From Chitinophaga dinghuensis (GTDB lineage: Bacteria; Bacteroidota; Bacteroidia; Chitinophagales; Chitinophagaceae), in NCBI RefSeq assembly GCF_003259435.1, contig NZ_QLMA01000014.1, positions 1 to 44,088 on the forward strand: a DNA stretch of 44,088 bases, read 5' to 3'. The position numbers were made by a program, and so were the translations under genes. Below the pieces are notes generated by a model. It did no database searches, had not been told where the DNA came from, and was given only the letters and a program-made list of their open reading frames with translations. This document shows, in pieces, positions 39,144 through 44,088 of the stretch. The stretch's first letter is position 1; every line of letters starts with the position of its first letter.

Positions 39144-39914
39144 ATGATCTGGAATGATTTCGTTTATGCACCCGGACTGGACCGGGAAGTGCTCCTGGAT
39201 ATATACCAGTTCAACGAACAGCCGAAAACACTACTACTGTTGAACGACGGCCAGGAAGTCCGGAAAATGGACCTGGCGGGATTGCTGGACAATTTGCAGC
39301 TACCCGTAGCGGTGGTAGCGATTCATGCAGGTTCCGCGCGACTGCAGGAATATGGTGTTGCATCCCAACCAGATTATAACGGCGATGGCGCGAAAGCCGG
39401 TGTCTACACTACTTTTATCACCACTGTTTTACTCCCTGCGCTCTATAACCGTTTTCCTGACTGGAAATCCTTACCTGTGGCCTTCGCTGGCTTTTCCTTA
39501 GGAGGATTATCAGCCCTGGACATCGTTTGGCATCATCCGGAAATATTTTCCTTCGCCGGTGTTTGCTCCGGTTCTCTTTGGTGGCGGAATGTGCCGCTGG
39601 GGCCGGATTACAGTGATGCCAATAACCGAATCATGCATAAACTGATCCGCGAAAGTGACTATCAGCCGGGATTACAGTTTTTCTTCCAATGCGGAACCGA
39701 AGACGAAACCGCAGATCGTAACGGAAACGGCATCATTGATAGTATCGATGATACGCGGGATCTGATCCAGGAACTGTTATCCAAAGGATATACCATGGAT
39801 AAAGACATCTGGTATGATGAAATTGCCGGCGGCAGACACGATTCCGTCACCTGGGAAAAGGCTTTGGCGGCCATGTTGTTGTTGCCGTTTTTCAATGATC
39901 CGGGTAGAAAATAA
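39144..39914 (+). CDS. esterase (EsD-like alpha/beta-hydrolase) with calcium-loop-like insert
   Basis: The ATG at 39144 (MIWNDFVYAPGLDREVLLDI) is preferred. The frame from 39054 would overlap the divergent gene and adds no domain. The 256-residue protein has nucleophile Ser118 in FAGFSLGGLSA, an acid in CGTEDET (about 183-189) and His232 in GGRHDSVTW. Residues 191-199 read DRNGNGIID, the spacing of an EF-hand calcium loop; PDYNGDGAKAG (about 77-87) is a second D/N/G-rich loop. There is no signal peptide. Its divergent position, 62 bases from the operon head, suggests shared control. Its 3' end overlaps the convergent OmpA gene by 23 bases. Confidence 0.78.
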   Translation: MIWNDFVYAPGLDREVLLDIYQFNEQPKTLLLLNDGQEVRKMDLAGLLDNLQLPVAVVAIHAGSARLQEYGVASQPDYNGDGAKAGVYTTFITTVLLPALYNRFPDWKSLPVAFAGFSLGGLSALDIVWHHPEIFSFAGVCSGSLWWRNVPLGPDYSDANNRIMHKLIRESDYQPGLQFFFQCGTEDETADRNGNGIIDSIDDTRDLIQELLSKGYTMDKDIWYDEIAGGRHDSVTWEKALAAMLLLPFFNDPGRK

Positions 39915-41337
39915 TAATCTCCACTCTTCTGTTTTTCTGCCTGCCCTGACTGGTACTGTTATCCGCTACAGGCATAGATTCTCCCATCCCATTAATGGCC
40001 GTGATGGCCGACTGCGGATGTTTCCGCCGTACATATTCCGCTACTGATACCGCTCTGCGCATACTCAGGTCCATATTATACAAGGCTGTTCCTTTGTTAT
40101 CAGTATGGCCGGTAATGGCCAGTTGTATGCCGGGAATAGCTGGAATATGGCGGAGCAGACTGTCCAGTGAAGCATAAAGAAGTTGATTCAATGCGCTGCT
40201 GTCAAATTTGAACAGGATATCCGGGATAACAAGCGTATCTGTTTTGGCTACAGGAACCGGCTTTTCCACCGCAGACTGGCAACTGATGATTTCTATGGAA
40301 TCTATTCCCGGGTGTAGGCGACTATACCCTGTTATCACAAAATCATCAAAGCTGAATCCCATGTTATAGACGAGGTATTTGGCCACTTCATTGGCCCTGT
40401 CTGTGGCAATAATTTCGTTATACTGGGAATTAGGCTTCCGGTAGGAATATCCGGAGATATAGATCTTCTCCCGGACATCTTCTGGTTTAAGTGTGAACAC
40501 GCTGCCTAACTGATCTGCATATACGTCATTGATTTCTTTGCGATTACCGCTGAAGAACTCTGGCGAAATGACCACTGTATCGCATTTGCCACTACGTTGA
40601 ATCACTCGTAACGGCAACTGCAGCTTAGGTTTGAGGGCTGCCTGATTTAAGGATGCGCTGGGGCTGGAATAGGAATGGCGCCAGCGATCGTTGTAGAGTA
40701 ATTTACGGATACTGTCGGCCATAGCGGTATTGTAAGTTTGCCCGTCGAGGGGAGTGACCGCAATACTATCGATATAACAGTACAGGTCGCGGGGATGCTT
40801 TGCCGTGGTGGGCGCACTGAAATTCCCCATAACCAGATAGCGGTAGTTTTCTGCCGCTGTGAAGGTGGCTGTTGAGGTTATCCAGCCTTCTTTCGGTTTA
40901 TCAGGACTGGATTTAGTGAGATGAACAGTAGGTGTAGCGGCCAGTTGTACTGGAATATCCTGGAAGGTTTCAGTGGTGTCCAGCTTTATGTCAAGAAAAG
41001 TTGATGCATTAGCGGTATTTAACCAGAAAACTTCCAATTTATACCGGGTACCTTTCTGTAATGGATTGAGTAGCTGTGTTTTATAATATGGCCGAAAGCT
41101 GGTATTGGCGCGGTTTTCCATGATAAGTGTAACGGAGTGGTTGTTGGAAGGAATTTCTCCATTGTATATCACTTTACTAAAAAAAGGGGCAGTTGGATAC
41201 CAGGCCCTCGGGGCACATTTGGCGGCATATTCGATGCAAATATTAACTTCATTGAAACCGGGGTTAGGAAGCAGATTTTGCGCAAATACGCTCATCCAGC
41301 TACAGCACAGCAACAAGGTGGTAAGGATAGATTTCAT
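39892..41337 (-). CDS. OmpA-family outer-membrane-anchored protein
   Basis: The 481-residue protein has a signal peptide (KSILTTLLLCCSWMSVFAQ). The N-terminal 200 residues form a beta-rich, carbohydrate-binding-like domain (NLLPNPGFNEV, WYPTAPFF, YKLEVFWLN). The C-terminal OmpA-type peptidoglycan-binding domain (about 368-478) has LFKFDSSAL, ITGHTDNKGTALYNMDLSMR and NRRVEIII. The preceding part (about 280-350, IYISGYSYRKPNSQYNEIIA, then VITGYSRLHPG) looks like a decayed second OmpA-type domain. It anchors the outer membrane to the wall. It is convergent with the esterase gene and has no terminator between them. Confidence 0.85.
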   Translation of the reverse strand: MKSILTTLLLCCSWMSVFAQNLLPNPGFNEVNICIEYAAKCAPRAWYPTAPFFSKVIYNGEIPSNNHSVTLIMENRANTSFRPYYKTQLLNPLQKGTRYKLEVFWLNTANASTFLDIKLDTTETFQDIPVQLAATPTVHLTKSSPDKPKEGWITSTATFTAAENYRYLVMGNFSAPTTAKHPRDLYCYIDSIAVTPLDGQTYNTAMADSIRKLLYNDRWRHSYSSPSASLNQAALKPKLQLPLRVIQRSGKCDTVVISPEFFSGNRKEINDVYADQLGSVFTLKPEDVREKIYISGYSYRKPNSQYNEIIATDRANEVAKYLVYNMGFSFDDFVITGYSRLHPGIDSIEIISCQSAVEKPVPVAKTDTLVIPDILFKFDSSALNQLLYASLDSLLRHIPAIPGIQLAITGHTDNKGTALYNMDLSMRRAVSVAEYVRRKHPQSAITAINGMGESMPVADNSTSQGRQKNRRVEIIIFYPDH

Positions 41338-41388
41338 AAGGTTGGTTGATTAGCGTCTAAACGCGATAAAATTCTGTTTTATTTTGAG

Positions 41389-42201
41389 GTGGCCCCTGAT
41401 TTTAAGATAAAGATTAAATTGTGTAAAAACTTGATAACCTTGCAGTTTCCGTTAACTTTTCAAATTGGCGCTACCCATCTGCCCCTGCATGCACTGACGG
41501 AAACCCTCGGTATGTTTATAGGCTTTCGGTATTTTCTGTTTCTGAAGAAGCGTCAGGGAGACGCGGTTCCTCAGCCCAATCGCATTTGGGCGATAATAGG
41601 AGCTGTTTTTGGAGCCCTTTTTGGCAGCCGGCTACTGGGGGCGCTGGAAAACCCGCCTGTATTGTTGTCTACCCCTAATATCCTGCTATATATCTACGCT
41701 AGTAAAACCATAGTGGGCGGTCTGCTCGGCGGGCTCGCAGGCGTAGAGATCATCAAAAAAATAATAGGAGAAACCCGTTCTACCGGCGATTTATTCGTAT
41801 ATCCATTGATACTCGCCATGATGATAGGACGTATAGGCTGCTTTACCATGGGGATTCATGAAGAAACCTACGGATTGCCTACCACACAGCCCTGGGGCAT
41901 GTATCTTGGAGATCAATACCTGCGGCATCCAGTATCCTTATACGAAATAGTATTCCTGGGATTGTTGTGGATATCGCTGGCTTTGCTGGACAGGAAAGCG
42001 TCCCTGGTGAGTGGAGCGCGGTTTAAGCTGTTTATGGTGGCATATTTATTATTTCGTTTTTTACTCGACTTTATTAAACCCGGCTGGAGGTTTTCATTTG
42101 GCATAGGATCTATACAGATGGCCTGTTTGCTGGGGTTATTATATTATCTCCCGGATTTCATTTTTCCGGGCCGACTCATTCAAAAACGCCATTATGCCTG
42201 A
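41389..42201 (+). CDS. Lgt-like prolipoprotein diacylglyceryl transferase family protein
   Basis: The 270-residue multi-helix protein has the Lgt core: GRIGCFTMG (about 143-151, the invariant Arg kept), HPVSLYE and a C-terminal FLLDFIKPG. Lgt moves diacylglycerol from phosphatidylglycerol to the lipobox cysteine. The usual signature GRIGNFxNGE is altered (N to C, N to M) with an insert before YGLPT, so this may be a paralogue with another acceptor or donor. The start is uncertain: the frame opens with GTG at 41389, and no ATG follows before the first helix. Its last 8 bases overlap the radical SAM gene, indicating coupled expression. Confidence 0.75.
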   Translation: MAPDFKIKIKLCKNLITLQFPLTFQIGATHLPLHALTETLGMFIGFRYFLFLKKRQGDAVPQPNRIWAIIGAVFGALFGSRLLGALENPPVLLSTPNILLYIYASKTIVGGLLGGLAGVEIIKKIIGETRSTGDLFVYPLILAMMIGRIGCFTMGIHEETYGLPTTQPWGMYLGDQYLRHPVSLYEIVFLGLLWISLALLDRKASLVSGARFKLFMVAYLLFRFLLDFIKPGWRFSFGIGSIQMACLLGLLYYLPDFIFPGRLIQKRHYA

Positions 42202-43621
42202 GAAAAACTACACTTATTATGACTTCACGTTGAGCATCTGCAGCACTTGCTTACGCAGAGCAGACGCCAAAGTGATCTTCGAAGAGGGAAAAGTATTTAT
42301 GGTAAAACGCTGTCCGGAGCATGGTATGGAAAAGGTACTGATTGCCACGGATATTGAGTATTACAAGAATACCCGTAACTATAACAAGCCTTCTGAGGCG
42401 CCGTTAAAGACCAATACCAATACCCATTACGGATGTCCGTATGATTGTGGTTTATGTCAGGACCATGAGCAGCATTCTTGTTTGAGTGTGATTGAGCTGA
42501 CAGACAGGTGTAATCTCACTTGTCCTACCTGCTATGCTATGTCCAGTCCACATTACGGGCGGCATCGTACGTTGGAGGAAATAGAACAGATGCTGGATAT
42601 TATTGTAGCTAATGAAGGGCAGCCGGATGTGATACAATTGAGTGGGGGAGAACCTACGCTGCATCCGCAGTTCTTCGAGATATTGGATATTGCGAAGCGG
42701 AAGCCTATCCGCCATTTGATGGTGAACACGAATGGTATTCGTATTGCGAAAGACAAGGAGTTCACTGCCCGGCTGGCGTCCTATATGCCTGATTTTGAGA
42801 TTTATCTGCAATTCGATTCCTTCCGGCCGGAAGTGCTGGAACGTATGCGTGGTAAGGATTTGACGGATATACGAAAGCAGGCTTTGGAGAACCTGAATGA
42901 AGTAAACCTCAGTACCACGCTGGTAGTTACTTTACAGAAAGGTCTGAACGAAGATGAAATGGGGGATATCATTGATTATGCCCTGAAACAACGTTGTGTA
43001 CGCGGGGTTACCTTTCAGCCAGTGCAGGTTGCGGGTCGTACGGATGATTTTGATCCTGCCACAGACCGTATCACGTTAACGGAAGTACGTCAGCGTATAT
43101 TGGAGCAGTCGCCCATCTGGCAGCCGAACGATATTATTCCGGTGCCTTGTAACCCGGATGCATTGGCGATGGCGTATGCTTTGAAAATAGAAGGAGAGGT
43201 ATATCCACTGACCCGTTATGTGGATCCGGCGGTATTGCTTAACAATTCTAAGAATACCATTGTATACGAACAGGATGAACGCCTGCATCAGCATATTTTG
43301 AAAATCTTCAGTACTGGAATATCCACGGATGCGGCTGTGGGCGATATGCAGTCTTTGTTGTGTTGTTTACCGCAGATACAGGCGCCGGGGCTGGATTATT
43401 CCAATTTGTTCCGGATAGTGATTATGCGTTTCATTGATGCTTACGATTTTGATGTGCGGGCGATAAAGAAATCTTGTGTGCACATTGTACATAAAGATGG
43501 ACGCATTATTCCTTTTGAGACAATGAACCTGTTTTACAGAGATGATAAAGAGGAATACCTGAAGGCGTTACAGAAGGAGATGGGTGGCGCAAAGCAGTTG
43601 TTATCTCCCGATAAAAAATAA
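42194..43621 (+). CDS. radical SAM protein, COG1964 / Tes-like
   Basis: The 475-residue protein has the radical SAM motif CNLTCPTC (Cys106, 110, 113), the SAM-binding LSGGEPTLHPQF, and extra cysteine groups: CSTC (16, 19), KRCPEHG (40), and CPYDCGLCQDHEQHSC (81, 85, 88, 96) directly before the core. Further cysteines lie near the C-terminus (LLCCLPQ, KKSCVHIVHKDGRIIPFETM). This cysteine plan and the CPYDCGLCQDHEQHSC stretch are those of COG1964, whose archaeal member Tes joins lipid tails to make tetraether lipids. The bacterial role is not established. Coupling to an Lgt-like gene and a small membrane protein supports lipid chemistry. Confidence 0.82.
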   Translation: MPEKNYTYYDFTLSICSTCLRRADAKVIFEEGKVFMVKRCPEHGMEKVLIATDIEYYKNTRNYNKPSEAPLKTNTNTHYGCPYDCGLCQDHEQHSCLSVIELTDRCNLTCPTCYAMSSPHYGRHRTLEEIEQMLDIIVANEGQPDVIQLSGGEPTLHPQFFEILDIAKRKPIRHLMVNTNGIRIAKDKEFTARLASYMPDFEIYLQFDSFRPEVLERMRGKDLTDIRKQALENLNEVNLSTTLVVTLQKGLNEDEMGDIIDYALKQRCVRGVTFQPVQVAGRTDDFDPATDRITLTEVRQRILEQSPIWQPNDIIPVPCNPDALAMAYALKIEGEVYPLTRYVDPAVLLNNSKNTIVYEQDERLHQHILKIFSTGISTDAAVGDMQSLLCCLPQIQAPGLDYSNLFRIVIMRFIDAYDFDVRAIKKSCVHIVHKDGRIIPFETMNLFYRDDKEEYLKALQKEMGGAKQLLSPDKK

Positions 43622-43627
43622 AAACGT

Positions 43628-43888
43628 ATGAATAGATTCTGGAAGCTTACACTTTATATGGCGGGAATTCCATTGGGATTGGGATTGTTATTGTGTATTG
43701 GTGGGTCAGATGGACTGGCGTCTGCTGGCATATTAGGCTTGGCGCTCATCCCTATTTATATTATTGGTTCTATTGTGCTGGCGATCATGGGGCATACAGA
43801 AGAAGCGAAAGCGATGATATTGAGTTTAGGGTTATTGTTATTGTTGGGGCTTTCTATATGTGGACTGATGATTGCGTCTATGAATTAA
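43628..43888 (+). CDS. small membrane protein (86 aa, three helices)
   Basis: The function is not recognised. The protein is nearly all hydrophobic: helices at about 5-25 (WKLTLYMAGIPLGLGLLLCI), about 32-54 (AGILGLALIPIYIIGSIVLA) and about 62-83 (AMILSLGLLLLLGLSICGLM), with a short charged loop GHTEEAK between the last two. It begins 6 bases after the radical SAM stop, so it is almost certainly co-transcribed and may serve as a membrane partner. Base composition is the same as its neighbours. Confidence 0.65.
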   Translation: MNRFWKLTLYMAGIPLGLGLLLCIGGSDGLASAGILGLALIPIYIIGSIVLAIMGHTEEAKAMILSLGLLLLLGLSICGLMIASMN

Positions 43889-43908
43889 TGTGATAAACTG
43901 TAATAAAT

Positions 43909-43993
43909 AAAAAGAGGATGTCTCAAAAGTAAAATGAACGTCCTGAGAATTGCTTATAAGGCTACCCGAATGAAAAGAGGCTGTATCATGATT
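43909..43993. repeat. two IS-end-like direct words beside the IS3 element
   Basis: AAAGAGGATGTCTCAAAAGT (near 43910) and AAAGAGGCTGTATCATGATT (near 43974) share AAAGAGG-x-TGT-x-TCA and are 64 bases apart. GAGGnTGTCTCAAAAGT is a common terminal word of transposase elements in this phylum (recalled, not searched). They may be the scar of another insertion sequence next to the IS3 end. Confidence 0.35.
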
Positions 43994-44088
43994 TGGACTG
44001 CTCCCCAAAAGTTGGATAAAAAAATTAAGTATTTTGGAACTGAGCTCGGTATTTTACCGGGCTCATTCCATTTAGATTTAGTCTGATT
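43994..44088 (-). mobile_element. IS3-family insertion sequence, downstream (orfB) end, continues off the right edge
   Basis: The plus strand reads TGGACTGCTCCCCAAAAGTT at the element end, matching IS3-type terminal repeats. The inside is an orfB C-terminus on the minus strand. It has the same orientation as the element at the left edge, and its terminal repeat is alike apart from one extra base and a few substitutions. Confidence 0.75.
44025..44088 (-). CDS. IS3-family transposase OrfB, C-terminal end (truncated by window edge)
   Basis: The minus strand from the right edge reads IRLNLNGMSPVKYRAQFQNT and stops at TAA (44025-44027). The L-x-G-M-S-P-V-x-Y-R-x pattern is the usual C-terminus of IS3-family integrase-type OrfB proteins. 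Only 20 residues and the stop are inside the window. Confidence 0.75.
   Translation of the reverse strand, partial: IRLNLNGMSPVKYRAQFQNT

Overview
The window looks like a chromosomal segment of a Chitinophaga-type member of the Bacteroidota. Supporting signs are: TAnnTTTG -7 promoter boxes with TTTG or TTG about 19-20 bases upstream; few purine-rich ribosome binding sites; a LytS/LytTR pair whose sensor carries a periplasmic propeller; a FadL-type porin, an OmpA protein and a G/Y-rich lipoprotein; an archaeal/eukaryal-type prolyl-tRNA synthetase; and large FtsX-type permeases. No database search was possible, so family names rest on motifs, length and context.

Layout. 1-5.9 kb is accessory DNA. 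An IS3-family element enters from the left edge and has cut off all but the last codons of a gene whose intact paralogue follows (318-1460). Two diverged copies of a tRNA-Leu 3' end plus terminator hairpin (1555-1650, 2489-2579) lie in front of the intact tRNA-Leu (5796-5879). They bracket a small orphan gene and an AraC-controlled islet made of an exported flavodoxin-RidA fusion and a DapB-like reductase that lacks the usual active-site histidine. 6-16.6 kb is mostly housekeeping: a TetR-fabF operon with a palindromic operator filling the promoter spacer, an FtsX-type permease, dapD, a glycosyltransferase, and the tRNA-maturation run tsaC, cca, (pRiA4b-like gene), miaA. Two intergenic regions here carry tandem repeats (96-bp units at 11.28-11.66 kb; 64/65-bp units at 16.69-17.27 kb).

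17.3-32.5 kb holds a FadL-like porin, a prion-like G/Y-rich lipoprotein, proS, a LytS/LytTR two-component pair, an HtrA protease, a LuxC-type acyl-CoA reductase divergent from two tandem ferredoxins, ddl, a PASTA membrane protein, a rhodanese and a small exported coiled-coil protein.

32.6-39.9 kb is the most interesting block: a compact minus-strand operon of alpha/beta-hydrolase, ATP-grasp ligase, GCS2-type carboxylate-amine ligase, class I glutamine amidotransferase and a second (probably circularly permuted) ATP-grasp-like protein. It is followed by a membrane protein and a RidA protein, and a second esterase diverges from its head. This reads as an uncharacterised amide-ligase pathway for a small peptide-like metabolite or a modification. 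39.9-43.9 kb has an OmpA protein and a second candidate system: an Lgt-like membrane enzyme overlapping a radical SAM protein of the COG1964/tetraether-synthase (Tes) type and a small three-helix membrane protein, suggesting acyl-chain or lipid chemistry. The right edge enters another IS3-family element with ends related to the left one.
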